Positions 18,340-26,080 of a DNA stretch of 64,000 bases are shown here, piece by piece. The DNA lies in contig JBIKLA010000001.1 in the NCBI GenBank assembly GCA_044360075.1, positions 1 to 64,000 of the forward strand. Direction: 5' to 3'. The notes under the pieces were generated by a model. That model made no database searches. It was not told the origin of the DNA and saw only the letters and a list, made by a program, of their open reading frames with translations. Both the position numbers and the translations under genes were made by a program. Numbering within the stretch: the stretch's first letter is position 1; each line of letters opens with the position of its first letter. Source of the DNA: OMII01 sp947467385 (GTDB lineage Bacteria; Bdellovibrionota_C; UBA2361; OMII01).

Positions 18340-20325
18340 ATGAAACGACTCGTCGTTGCAGCCGCAGCTTTAAATCAGACCCCGCTTGACTGGGAGCGGA
18401 ACATCGCGAACATCCGCGAGGCCATCCGCCGTGCCCGAGCCATGGGCGCGCAGGTCCTTTCGCTGCCGGAGCTCTGCCTCACTGGCTATGGGTGCGAGGA
18501 TGCCTTCCATTCATCAGGGGTCATCTCTGAAGCCCTTGATGAGCTCACGCGCCTCGCTCCGTTGACCAAGGGGCTGCTTGTGAGTGTGGGACTTCCGGTC
18601 GAGGTTCAGGGCGCGGTGTACAGCGCCGTTGCCCTGCTCGCCAACGGGGAGGTTCGAGGCTTTGTGTGCAAGCAGCACCTCGCAGGGGACGGCATTCACT
18701 ATGAGCCGAGGTGGTTTAAGCCTTGGCCCAGGCACGCCGTTTCGCACATTGAGGTTGCTGGGCGGGAGATTCCAGTCGGTGACCTTGTTTTTGAAGTCGG
18801 GGGCATCAGGATCGGGTTTGAGATATGCGAGGATGCGTGGGTTGGCGAACGCCCGGGAATAGATCTCGCAAAGCATGGCGTTGACCTCATCCTTAACGCG
18901 AGCGCGAGCCCCTTTTCCTTTGGAAAGCACGAGGTCAGGAAGCGCTTTGCGTTGGAGGCTTCCCGGGCCTTTGGTGCGTCGTACGCCTACTCGAACCTGT
19001 TGGGATGCGAGTCTGGAAGGATTATCTACGACGGCGGCCCGATGGTGTGCTCACACGGGGAGCTCGTTGCGCAAGGACCCCGACTCACCTTCAGCTCCGT
19101 TGAGGTCGTTGCGGCGGAGGTCGACATCGACCGCTCTCGCCTCATGCGCCGCCGGCAGGCGAGCTACCGCCCAAGCCTTAACCTCGGCGAGAGGCTCGTG
19201 GCGATACCGAGCTTTCGTTTCGTGCCGCGGAGCGTTATGCCGGCTACCGCTCCGGCTGCGTGGGAGGGCTCTGTTGACATCAAGCATGAGGAATTCGCCC
19301 GCGCGGTATCGCTTGGGCTCTTTGATTACATGCGAAAGAGCCACAGCGAGGGTTTTGTCGTGTCGCTGAGCGGCGGAGTCGACTCGGCGGCAGCGAGCTG
19401 CCTCGTGGTGCTCATGATCAAGGGTGCTCTTGCGCAGATGGGGCTCTCAGGCATCAAGAAGAAGCTCTCCTATATTCGTGGCATCCAGTCCGTGAAGACA
19501 GAAGTCGCGCTCACCAAGAGGCTTCTCGCCTGCGTCTATCAGGCGAGTGCCAACAGCTCGCAGGTCACCCATCGGGCGGCGAAGGCAGTGGCGACGGAGC
19601 TAGGCGCCGACTTCTTTGACATTTCGATCGCTGAGCTTGTCTCAAGCTACGAAAAGCTCATCAGCAAAGCGATGGGTATTACGCTGTCATGGAGGGAGCA
19701 CGACCTTGCGAGGCAGAACGTCCAAGCCCGCGTGCGCTCGCCGGCGGTGTGGCTGCTTGCCAACCTGCGCCGGGGGCTCCTCCTGAGCACAAGCAACCGC
19801 AGCGAAGCGGCGGTGGGATACACGACCATGGATGGCGACAGCAGCGGAGGTCTAAGCCCACTCGGAGGCATAGATAAGGCCTACTTGCGCACGTGGCTTG
19901 AGTGGCTTCAGGAAACCGGCCCAAAGGGCCTCACAAACTTTACAAGCCTTAAGCTTGTTAACGCGCAAGCTCCTACGGCAGAGCTTCGGCCGCTGAAAGA
20001 CAAGCAGACCGATGAGCGTGACCTCATGCCGTACGTTGTGCTCGATGCGATAGAGCGCCACGCCATCCGCGATAAGCGCACGCCGCGAGAGGTGGCAGAT
20101 CTGCTCAAGCGCGACTTCAGGGGCAGGTATGCGACCGGGGACCTTGTGTCATGGGTAGAAAGATTTTTTGTTCTCTGGAGCAGGAACCAGTGGAAGCGCG
20201 AGAGGTATGCCCCGTCCTTCCACCTTGACGACGAGAACCTCGACCCGAAGACCTGGTGCAGGTTTCCGATTCTTTCGGGGGGCTTTGAGCGGGAGCTGCG
20301 CGAGCTTCGCGGCAAGAGGAGGTAG
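18340..20325 (+). CDS. nadE: Glutamine-dependent NAD+ synthetase
   Basis: Catalyses the last step of NAD synthesis, amidating nicotinate adenine dinucleotide with glutamine and ATP. The protein of 661 residues has two domains. The N-terminal nitrilase-type glutaminase has its Glu in SLPELCLTGYGCEDAF, its Lys near CKQHLAGDGIHYEPRWFKPW, and its Cys in GFEICEDAWVG. The C-terminal ATP-pyrophosphatase has SLSGGVDSAAAS (SGGxDS) and STSNRSEAAVGYTTMDGD. The size matches the long glutaminase-fused class. ATG 18340 (MKRLVVAAAALNQ) is preferred to the upstream start at 18298. nadD follows after 2 bases, so two consecutive NAD-pathway enzymes are co-transcribed. Confidence 0.95.
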   Translation: MKRLVVAAAALNQTPLDWERNIANIREAIRRARAMGAQVLSLPELCLTGYGCEDAFHSSGVISEALDELTRLAPLTKGLLVSVGLPVEVQGAVYSAVALLANGEVRGFVCKQHLAGDGIHYEPRWFKPWPRHAVSHIEVAGREIPVGDLVFEVGGIRIGFEICEDAWVGERPGIDLAKHGVDLILNASASPFSFGKHEVRKRFALEASRAFGASYAYSNLLGCESGRIIYDGGPMVCSHGELVAQGPRLTFSSVEVVAAEVDIDRSRLMRRRQASYRPSLNLGERLVAIPSFRFVPRSVMPATAPAAWEGSVDIKHEEFARAVSLGLFDYMRKSHSEGFVVSLSGGVDSAAASCLVVLMIKGALAQMGLSGIKKKLSYIRGIQSVKTEVALTKRLLACVYQASANSSQVTHRAAKAVATELGADFFDISIAELVSSYEKLISKAMGITLSWREHDLARQNVQARVRSPAVWLLANLRRGLLLSTSNRSEAAVGYTTMDGDSSGGLSPLGGIDKAYLRTWLEWLQETGPKGLTNFTSLKLVNAQAPTAELRPLKDKQTDERDLMPYVVLDAIERHAIRDKRTPREVADLLKRDFRGRYATGDLVSWVERFFVLWSRNQWKRERYAPSFHLDDENLDPKTWCRFPILSGGFERELRELRGKRR

Positions 20326-20327
20326 GA

Positions 20328-20930
20328 GTGGGCGGCACCCCAAAGCGCATTGCGATCTACGGCGGCGCGTTTGACCCCTTTCACAACGGACATCTTGCGA
20401 CGATAGTGCGCCTGCTTGAGAGCGGGCGAGTTGATTCTGTTATTGTTGTTCCATGCAGCGATAGGCCGGACAAGTCGGGCACTTTGGGGGCTGAGCACCG
20501 CTTGGCGATGGCGAGGCTCGGCGTTGATTCGCGATTTGCGGGAGATAACCGCGTTGAGGTGTCTGATGCGCAGGTGGCCCGACGGGCTGGCTTTGCGACG
20601 ATCGATCTTTTGTCTTACTTTAAGAAAGAGCTACCAATAGCTGACCTGTTCGTTGTCATAGGCGAGGAGCTGGTGAGGGATCTGCCTTCGTGGAAGGACC
20701 CGGAGCGTCTTAAACAGGAAGCTCACTTTCTGGTGCTGCGAAGGCCCGGCAGTGAAGCCGTGTGTTCTGGGGCGGGATGGCAGCTGACGCAGCTCACCGC
20801 GCCGTACCCTGGAGAGGTTGAAATCTCAAGCACTGAACTTCGAGAGCTCCTACGGTCGGGAAGCGCGGGCCAAGATTTTCTGCCTCGGGCCGTGCGCGAC
20901 TATATTATTGCGAATGGGCTCTACCGTTAG
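20328..20930 (+). CDS. nadD: Nicotinate-nucleotide adenylyltransferase
   Basis: Adenylates nicotinate mononucleotide to give the substrate of NadE, encoded just upstream. The nucleotidyltransferase motif is seen as GGAFDPFHNGH, and the second motif near the C-terminus as ISSTELRELLRSG. The protein is 200 residues. Translation begins at GTG 20328, with GAGGTAGGA directly upstream inside the end of nadE, so the two are translationally linked. Confidence 0.93.
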   Translation: MGGTPKRIAIYGGAFDPFHNGHLATIVRLLESGRVDSVIVVPCSDRPDKSGTLGAEHRLAMARLGVDSRFAGDNRVEVSDAQVARRAGFATIDLLSYFKKELPIADLFVVIGEELVRDLPSWKDPERLKQEAHFLVLRRPGSEAVCSGAGWQLTQLTAPYPGEVEISSTELRELLRSGSAGQDFLPRAVRDYIIANGLYR

Positions 20931-20982
20931 CCAGCATTGTTGGTATACATCGGGCTGCGATGCAGTCATGGAGGAGCATGCG

Positions 20983-21318
20983 ATGGAGAGCATAGCAGGG
21001 ATACCCCAGATTACCCCGAAAGAGGTTAAGGCCCGTCTCGACCGGGGAGACGACATCTTTCTTCTGGATGTGAGAGAGCCGCACGAGCGGGAGATCTGCA
21101 ACATCGGCGGGGAGCTCATTCCGAAGGATTCGGTGGCCGCAAGCCTGGCTCGCATACCGCAAGACAAGGAGGTCGTCGTCTACTGCCGAAGTGGCGGACG
21201 CAGCCAGTGGGTGGCCCAGATGCTTAAGTCTAAGCACGGCTTCGAGCAGGTGTTCAATATGGCTGGCGGCATGCTTCGTTGGGCCGACGACGTTGATCCC
21301 TCCACGCGCAAGTACTAG
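20983..21318 (+). CDS. Single-domain rhodanese-like protein
   Basis: About 111 residues forming one rhodanese fold. The active-site loop is VVYCRSGGRSQWV, with Cys in the persulfide-carrying position. The conserved start DIFLLDVREPHEREICNI and end FNMAGGMLRWADDVD match GlpE/PspE-like single-domain proteins. ATG 20983 (MESIAGIP) is chosen because GGAGGAG lies 6 bases upstream; a longer frame from 20818 would overlap nadD. A sulfur donor role is possible, but the partner is unknown. The gene lies 52 bases after nadD. Confidence 0.88.
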   Translation: MESIAGIPQITPKEVKARLDRGDDIFLLDVREPHEREICNIGGELIPKDSVAASLARIPQDKEVVVYCRSGGRSQWVAQMLKSKHGFEQVFNMAGGMLRWADDVDPSTRKY

Positions 21319-21594
21319 CAGTCGTACCTCATCTTCCAGCGCTTTAGAGGCCGTTTTTTTTGAGCTTGAAGGGTCCTGAAGGGAGCCGAATTTTCTGGGT
21401 CGCGCAGGCGGCGGCCGGCTAATGCTTCGATGGGTGAGCTCTGTCATGAGCTGTCCGGATCGGTCAGAAAACCCTAACCGTACCCTAACTTTTTGTTGGA
21501 CTTAGGTATCGAGTTGCCTTAACTTATAGTCTGGCGGTTGATAGAGCAAAACACCCGGCGCAATTTGAGGAGTTTTGCTCGTATCTAGCCCTAA

Positions 21595-21609
21595 TTGTTC
21601 TTTAAAAAC
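21595..21609 (+). promoter_or_regulatory. boxA-like antitermination element
   Basis: TTGTTCTTTAAAAAC resembles the NusB/NusE-binding boxA of rRNA leaders (TGYTCTTTAA). It is preceded by a 9-bp hairpin, GAGCAAAAC/GTTTTGCTC, in the position a boxB-like stem would take. boxA elements usually protect long untranslated transcripts, but no rRNA is found here. The match is by eye. Confidence 0.35.
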
Positions 21610-21753
21610 TACATACGGGAATGTGAGGGTGTGAGCTCTTATCGGAGCTGCGTGACGGGCAGGCGGGGATAACCCCCGCGCAAAGGCTATAACTGCGCGT
21701 ATTAAAGCTGCGACGAGGACTCACAATCGCTAAATACAGTCTGGTTTTCCAGA

Positions 21754-21800
21754 GGTGTCCCCCTTGAGAAAACGGTGATCCGTTTCTCACGGGGGATACC
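21754..21800. repeat. Long imperfect hairpin
   Basis: GGTGTCCCCC continuing to AACGG (21754-21775) pairs across a TGAT loop with CCGTTTCTCACGGGGGATACC in two segments. The pairing has one G-U pair, one mismatch and one bulged A. It lies 50 bases upstream of the start of the next gene. Confidence 0.8.
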
Positions 21801-21808
21801 TTCGGATG

Positions 21809-21830
21809 GGTTTCCTTGAGAACCTTTTTT
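21809..21830 (+). terminator. Small hairpin with T6 tail
   Basis: GGTT (21809-21812) and AACC (21821-21824) are followed by six T residues. With the long hairpin just upstream, this may end the structured transcript before the following gene. The stem is only 4 bp, so it would be weak alone. Confidence 0.35.
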
Positions 21831-21850
21831 CCCATTTAGGGGATAGCTTT

Positions 21851-22165
21851 ATGGCTGAAGTTACAGCGCAGGCCGGAGTCGTTTCTTCCACAGTAACCCG
21901 CTCAGCGCGCCGCATTGCGACGCGTCTTTTGTGGATACTCGATCGAGTGCGGTTCCGAAACCGAGAATACTCGGCTAATGGAATTGTCGCGTGGAGGGAT
22001 GATGACGGTAACGTTGTGATACAGGTGCCGCGTGCTGAATTAGTCAGCCGCTTGGTGCCGGACAAGTCGAAGAAACTAAAGAGCAAGCGAGCTAACATCC
22101 AGTTACTCGCAAGCCGCCTGGTGCAGAACGAAGCCGTTTTGTCCCATCTCACCCAGGTTATGTAA
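21851..22165 (+). CDS. Small basic protein of unknown function
   Basis: A 104-residue protein starting MAEVTAQAGVV at ATG 21851, with AGGGG seven bases upstream. A longer frame from 21806 lacks such a site. It contains a basic, amphipathic stretch (RSARRIATRLLWILDRVRFRNR), a short beta-like segment (GIVAWRDDDGNVVIQVPR), and a lysine/arginine-rich helix (DKSKKLKSKRANIQLLASRL). I recognise no family. The basic character would allow nucleic acid binding, but that is speculation. It is flanked by the structured region upstream and a clear hairpin downstream, so it forms its own transcription unit. Confidence 0.6.
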   Translation: MAEVTAQAGVVSSTVTRSARRIATRLLWILDRVRFRNREYSANGIVAWRDDDGNVVIQVPRAELVSRLVPDKSKKLKSKRANIQLLASRLVQNEAVLSHLTQVM

Positions 22166-22169
22166 AAAC

Positions 22170-22205
22170 GGTAGGATGTCACAATCAAAAGACACCTACC
22201 TTTCA
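22170..22205. terminator. Bidirectional terminator hairpin
   Basis: GGTAGGATGTC (22170-22180) pairs with GACACCTACC (22191-22200) with one bulged A and a 10-base loop. Read on the minus strand, the second arm is followed by GTTTTT, suited to ending the feo transcript. On the plus strand it is followed by TTTC. It lies between the convergent small orphan gene and the feo operon. Confidence 0.7.
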
Positions 22206-22299
22206 AAAGGTTTGTGTTTTTAGCGTTGTGATGTCCTCCACCTAACCACTTTCCCCGCCATCTTCGTCCAAAAACCTCGCCTCGAATGCAGGCGAAGCC

Positions 22300-22443
22300 C
22301 TAGGAGCTTTCGCCTCTCGGTTTTCCGCCGCTGCAGCCGCAGCACGAGCTGCGTTTCTTGGCTGTTGCCTCTCGGAGAAGGCGGCGAGCGAGGTAGGAAA
22401 AAGCCGCTGCTAGCGCAACGAGGGCGAGGATCGCCTGAGTCAT
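22300..22443 (-). CDS. FeoB-associated small Cys-rich membrane protein
   Basis: A 47-residue protein: one N-terminal membrane helix (MTQAILALVALAAAFSYLA), then a short cytoplasmic tail with a Cys cluster (SSCCGCSGGKP). This matches the FeoB-associated Cys-rich membrane protein family found after feoB. Its ATG overlaps the feoB stop as ATGA (22440-22443), so translation is coupled. The Cys cluster may sense or pass on ferrous iron or redox state; the role is inferred from position and composition. Confidence 0.8.
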   Translation of the reverse strand: MTQAILALVALAAAFSYLARRLLREATAKKRSSCCGCSGGKPRGESS

Positions 22444-24398
22444 AAGATTCGGCTCCCGACTTGGTAGGTGATGAGGGAAGCTAGATAGGCAAGGCTTGTC
22501 ATGTAGACAAACATTCCGAGCGTCCAGGCCCACGAGCCAGTTTCGCGCTTGCATACGGCCAGTGTTGACATGCACTGGCATGCGAAAACGTAGAAAACCA
22601 TTAGGGATACCGCGGTGATGGTGGAGAATGATCCCTCCCTGTTCCGCTGCTGGAGATTGGCAATGAGCCCCTCATGCTCATCTGAATCCTCGCTGATGCT
22701 GTAGATCGTGGAGAGCGTTGAAACGAACACCTCCCGCGCCGGAAACGACGAGATAATCCCGATTCCTATCTCCCAATTGAATCCAAGCGGCTTGATAACA
22801 GGCTCAAGCGCCATGCCGAGCTGACCAGCGTAGCTCGCCTGCACCGGATTGCCCTTAAAGCCCTCCGGAGGCTCGGGGTATGAAGCCAGAAACCAGATGA
22901 TGACTGAGCAGGCGAGGATAATGGTCGTCGCATTCTTGAGGAATGAGATAACGCTGTCATACGCCCCCCGCAGAACGACTCGTGCAATAGGTCGCCTGAG
23001 CGGGGGCATCTCCATCACAAAGAACGAGACTGCGCGGCGCAGTAGAGATCGCTTGAGTACCCAGGCAACAGCACACGCCCCAACCACCCCGAGGAGGTAC
23101 ATCCCAAGGAGCACCAAGCCCTGAAGGGAAACCAATCCGCCAACGAGAACCGGCGGAACAAAAGCGCCGATAAGGACCGCATACACCGGCAGCCGCGCGC
23201 TGCAGCTCATGAGTGGCGCAATGAGAATGGTTGTCAGCCGATCGGCGCGGGATGGTATTGAGCGGGTGGCGAGAATTCCGGGAATCGCGCACGCAAACGA
23301 GCTCAGCAGCGGGATGAACGCGCGGCCCTGGAGCCCCACGCGGCGCATAAGGGTGTCGAGCAGGAACGCTGCCCGCGAGAGATAGCCTGAGTCCTCAAGC
23401 AGCCCGATGCAGACAAAGAGGATCGCTATCTGGGGGACGAAAATAATCACGTTTCCCACCCCGGGGATTACCCCCTCGACAAGCAGGCTCGCCAGCATTC
23501 CCGGCGGCATCAAGGAGGCGACCCAAGCGCCAAGGGCATCAACGACGCTTGAGATGAGGCCCATCGGAATTTGGGCAAACAAAAAGATCGCCTGGAATAC
23601 GAAGGCAAAAAGGATGATTAAGATAGGGAATCCCCACACCCGGCTGGTCAGGATTCGGTCGAGCCGAGTCACGGCAGGGCTGGCGGAGCTGCCGTCGTGG
23701 GCCGTCGAGCGTGACATTACGTCGCGCAGCCAGCCGTATCGAAGAGATCCCAGCTCCGCGATGGTATCCGGGCTTGAGATTGTGCTGCTTCCGCCTGATA
23801 GGCTGCTTGGTTGAAGCCGATGGTGCCGCGGAAGCCACGCATATGGCTTCGATGACCGGGAGTCGTGCGCCAGCTCGGCCGCGATCGCTTCTCGCAGGGT
23901 CTCAAGGCCTGTGCCGTTGCGGCCTGAAACTGTGACGACCGTGAGATCGAGAGAGCGGGCAAGTAGCTCGGAGTAGATCTTAATGCCAGCTTCTTGGGCG
24001 GCGTCAATCATGTTGACTGCCAGGACGAGTTTGCATCCTGCATCTATGAGCTCAGAGACAAGGAAGAGGTTCCGCTCCAGGTTTGTCGCGTCAGCGACGG
24101 CGACGATGAGGTCAGGCTTGGGGCAGCCGGGGATGTCGCCGCGCAGAAATTCAGTGACGATCTTCTCCTCAACGCTGAGCCCCTCCAGGGCATACGTGCC
24201 AGGAAGATCAAAGAGCTTCACCGTTGATTTGTCGGGCAGCAGTAGGTTTCCCTCCTTCCGCTCGATCGTCACGCCGGGGTAGTTCGCAACCTTGTAGCGG
24301 GACCCTGTGAGCGCGTTGAAGAGGGTTGTCTTGCCGCAGTTTGGATTGCCGACGAGGGCAACGGACCGTTCCGCAGGGGTTGGGCCGGAGCTGATCAC
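22440..24398 (-). CDS. feoB: Ferrous iron transporter FeoB
   Basis: Inner-membrane Fe(II) transporter with an N-terminal GTPase. G1 is LVGNPNCGKTTLFNALTGS, followed by the switch region YPGVTIERKEG, G3 as DLPGTYAL and G4 in AVNMIDAA, with an ordinary number of Gate-motif helices after it (ILIILFAFVFQAIFLFAQIP; SFACAIPGILATR; SFPAREVFVSTLS). The 652 residues are slightly short because the linker between GTPase and membrane domains is compact. It starts at GTG 24398 with AAGGA upstream. FeoA is 26 bases upstream and the Cys-rich protein overlaps its end. Confidence 0.96.
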   Translation of the reverse strand: MISSGPTPAERSVALVGNPNCGKTTLFNALTGSRYKVANYPGVTIERKEGNLLLPDKSTVKLFDLPGTYALEGLSVEEKIVTEFLRGDIPGCPKPDLIVAVADATNLERNLFLVSELIDAGCKLVLAVNMIDAAQEAGIKIYSELLARSLDLTVVTVSGRNGTGLETLREAIAAELAHDSRSSKPYAWLPRHHRLQPSSLSGGSSTISSPDTIAELGSLRYGWLRDVMSRSTAHDGSSASPAVTRLDRILTSRVWGFPILIILFAFVFQAIFLFAQIPMGLISSVVDALGAWVASLMPPGMLASLLVEGVIPGVGNVIIFVPQIAILFVCIGLLEDSGYLSRAAFLLDTLMRRVGLQGRAFIPLLSSFACAIPGILATRSIPSRADRLTTILIAPLMSCSARLPVYAVLIGAFVPPVLVGGLVSLQGLVLLGMYLLGVVGACAVAWVLKRSLLRRAVSFFVMEMPPLRRPIARVVLRGAYDSVISFLKNATTIILACSVIIWFLASYPEPPEGFKGNPVQASYAGQLGMALEPVIKPLGFNWEIGIGIISSFPAREVFVSTLSTIYSISEDSDEHEGLIANLQQRNREGSFSTITAVSLMVFYVFACQCMSTLAVCKRETGSWAWTLGMFVYMTSLAYLASLITYQVGSRIL

Positions 24399-24424
24399 AG
24401 TAAGCAGTTCCTTGGATCCTTGGA

Positions 24425-24676
24425 TCAGAGCGGCTGAACCAGTACGTGCGCAGCCTCTGAGCTTCGCAGGGAGAGGATAGAGCCGAAGAGGTGAATATTG
24501 ATAGGGGAACCGAAAAGCCCGCGCTGAGTGACGGTCACTTCAGATCCGGCGACGAGCCCCATGGCGATGAGCTTGTGGAGAAGCTCCCGGGGGCAGCCGG
24601 TAATTGCCGAAACGATCGCCTTCTGGCCGACCTTCACCGACGTAAGCGTTCCATTTTTTGCTTTCATCGCCTTCAC
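24425..24676 (-). CDS. feoA: FeoA, SH3-like partner of FeoB
   Basis: An 83-residue FeoA-domain protein that binds FeoB and supports Fe(II) uptake. The motif IAMGLVAGSEVTVTQRGLFGSPINIHLFGSIL, read in parts, matches the FeoA/DtxR C-terminal SH3-like fold (G-x-x-x-G-x-x-V; GSPI; G). The start may be GTG 24676 or ATG 24667. It is the first gene of the feo operon and lies downstream of a promoter overlapped by an inverted repeat. Confidence 0.92.
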   Translation of the reverse strand: MKAMKAKNGTLTSVKVGQKAIVSAITGCPRELLHKLIAMGLVAGSEVTVTQRGLFGSPINIHLFGSILSLRSSEAAHVLVQPL

Positions 24677-24723
24677 GATCTCGCTCTCTAGGAAGTCACA
24701 GTGCGACGCACCCTGACTTTAGG

Positions 24724-24761
24724 GGTATACTCTGCGTTTGCTAGGTATGTCAACAAACGCA
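24724..24761 (-). promoter_or_regulatory. feo promoter with overlapping inverted repeat (candidate operator)
   Basis: On the minus strand TTGACA (24753-24748) and TATACC (24729-24724) form a sigma-70 promoter with an 18-base spacer, about 50 bases before feoA. TGCGTTTG (24733-24740) and CAAACGCA (24754-24761) are perfect 8-bp inverted arms; one lies in the promoter spacer and the other just upstream of the -35. Such placement is typical of a repressor operator. The sequence is unlike the Fur box (GATAATGATAATCATTATC), so an iron or manganese regulator with another specificity is likely. Confidence 0.65.
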
Positions 24762-24856
24762 AGGCTAGAGCAGGGGATGTGCTTAGCAAACAAAAGCTTC
24801 TTTATCTAGCGGGTGTTTGGTGCGGCTAAGTCGCTGCTATCACTAGAAGCCTGTGG

Positions 24857-25924
24857 TTACTCTCCACCATCCTCACCGCCTTCGGATGTCTTCGCGGGCG
24901 GAGCCGCTTGAGACCACTCATCATTCGGGTCCTCCTCCACGTCTCGCCGCGGAGCCTCCGACGGGTCAGTTATGCCTCGGCGAAGCAGCACGCCCGCGCG
25001 CGGTGGATCGAAGCCTGCTTTCTTCCATTCAAGGGCCACGGCGGGAGCGATCCCTTCGCGCAGCCACTTTGCGGCCTCATCTGGATAAAACCGCGCGCGC
25101 CGCCACAGGGCCGCAACGGGGGCGCTTGAGATGCCGTGGCCGGACCACTCGTAGACATCCTGGGGTGTGAAGGAGTAGGCGCGCCAATACCCAGCGATAA
25201 CGGCCGGCACGTTGGCCGCCGTCCAGTCTTGGGCCTCATCGCGGGGCATCTCAGCGAGCTCGAAGGTCAGCTCGCGTGCGAGGCAGTTGAGCAGGATGTT
25301 GGCGTCATGAACGTACGAGCGAAGATCGCTTGGCACAAGGCTCGCCTCGCGCCGCAGCTTTTCGCAGAGCTCGGTGGAAAAGGCGCTTCCTCCACAGAAG
25401 ATGTCGACGATGGAGTTTGCGACGCTCAGGTATTCTTTCGCGCCTTCGACCTCGGCCCCAACGCGTTGGGCATAGTCATCTGCCTTGAGGTCCTTGAGGC
25501 AGTTTGTGAGGGTTTCAACGTAGCAGCTGCGCGTTGCTGCTGAGCGCACGATTGAGGCCGCGAGAAGCTTCGCTGCGTCCCGGTTCTGCGGGAGGTTTGT
25601 GGTGGAGAGGGCAGTTTCTATCTGGGGCACGAGCCACAAGCACTCGCGCTTGAACTCGCGCAGAAAGCTCATCGCTGAGATCGCGTCGAACGTCTCGGGC
25701 GAGGTCCAGCCGGTCGCAAAAAGGGGAAGCTCCTCGGCGAGATCCGCAACCCACCGGTCGATACGATCAAAGGCCTTGTGGGCGGTCTCCAGGTACTGGC
25801 CGGGAACGATCGGAAGCTCAAGCTTCGCGAGTGCGGCCTCAAAGAGCACCTGCCCGTAGAACCCGGCCTTGAGGAAGGTCATGAATTCGGCCGAAAGTTG
25901 AAGGTCCTTGTTGAGCTTAGGCAT
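24857..25924 (-). CDS. Orphan protein with C-terminal W-x-P-x-A repeats
   Basis: A 355-residue soluble protein with no recognised family. Residues 1-230 are helical and fairly Cys-containing. Residues 234-325 carry about six repeats of 13-15 residues with the pattern W-x(4)-[GN]-[IVF]-x-P-x-x-[AV]-x-x-[WL], for instance YSFTPQDVYEW, GIAPAVALEW and AGFDPPRAGVLL. The tail is acidic and proline-rich (EEDPNDEWSQAAPP), probably disordered. GGGATAGC precedes the ATG. The repeats suggest a small helical solenoid for protein binding. Nothing in the neighbourhood points to a pathway. Confidence 0.7.
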   Translation of the reverse strand: MPKLNKDLQLSAEFMTFLKAGFYGQVLFEAALAKLELPIVPGQYLETAHKAFDRIDRWVADLAEELPLFATGWTSPETFDAISAMSFLREFKRECLWLVPQIETALSTTNLPQNRDAAKLLAASIVRSAATRSCYVETLTNCLKDLKADDYAQRVGAEVEGAKEYLSVANSIVDIFCGGSAFSTELCEKLRREASLVPSDLRSYVHDANILLNCLARELTFELAEMPRDEAQDWTAANVPAVIAGYWRAYSFTPQDVYEWSGHGISSAPVAALWRRARFYPDEAAKWLREGIAPAVALEWKKAGFDPPRAGVLLRRGITDPSEAPRRDVEEDPNDEWSQAAPPAKTSEGGEDGGE

Positions 25925-26080
25925 GCTATCCCGCTGTAATCGCTCTCTTCTCGCCTATAGTATCGGTTATGTCGTGGCGCTTCATTACTGTTACACGCTA
26001 AAAACTTGGGGGCAACGCGTTGAAATTACTGCCGTCTGGCGCCACTTTAAGACCGCAGCATGGCCTGGAGAGCGAGGTTG

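Larger units (their letters stand above)
21525..21833 (+). ncRNA. Candidate structured non-coding RNA or long structured leader
   Basis: Non-coding sequence with many nested or adjacent inverted repeats: GAGCAAAAC/GTTTTGCTC (21544-21552, 21572-21580); a long-range pair TGTGAG/CTCACA (21630-21635, 21720-21725) enclosing GCGGGG/CCCCGC (21663-21668, 21674-21679) and GCGCA/TGCGC (21678-21682, 21694-21698); and a near-perfect hairpin of about 20 pairs at 21754-21800. A boxA-like element lies between the first and second structures. A small hairpin with a T6 tail (21809-21830) closes the block. The boundaries are guesses. It matches no RNA family I can name: RNase P, tmRNA and SRP RNA signatures are absent. 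Confidence 0.35.

Noticed and set aside
19908..20498. 196-codon minus-strand frame over nadE-nadD
   Set aside because: Serine/arginine-rich shadow of two certain genes.
21470..21492. Two CCCTAAC units resembling telomere or CRISPR-like repeats
   Set aside because: Only two short copies and no array or spacers; likely chance.
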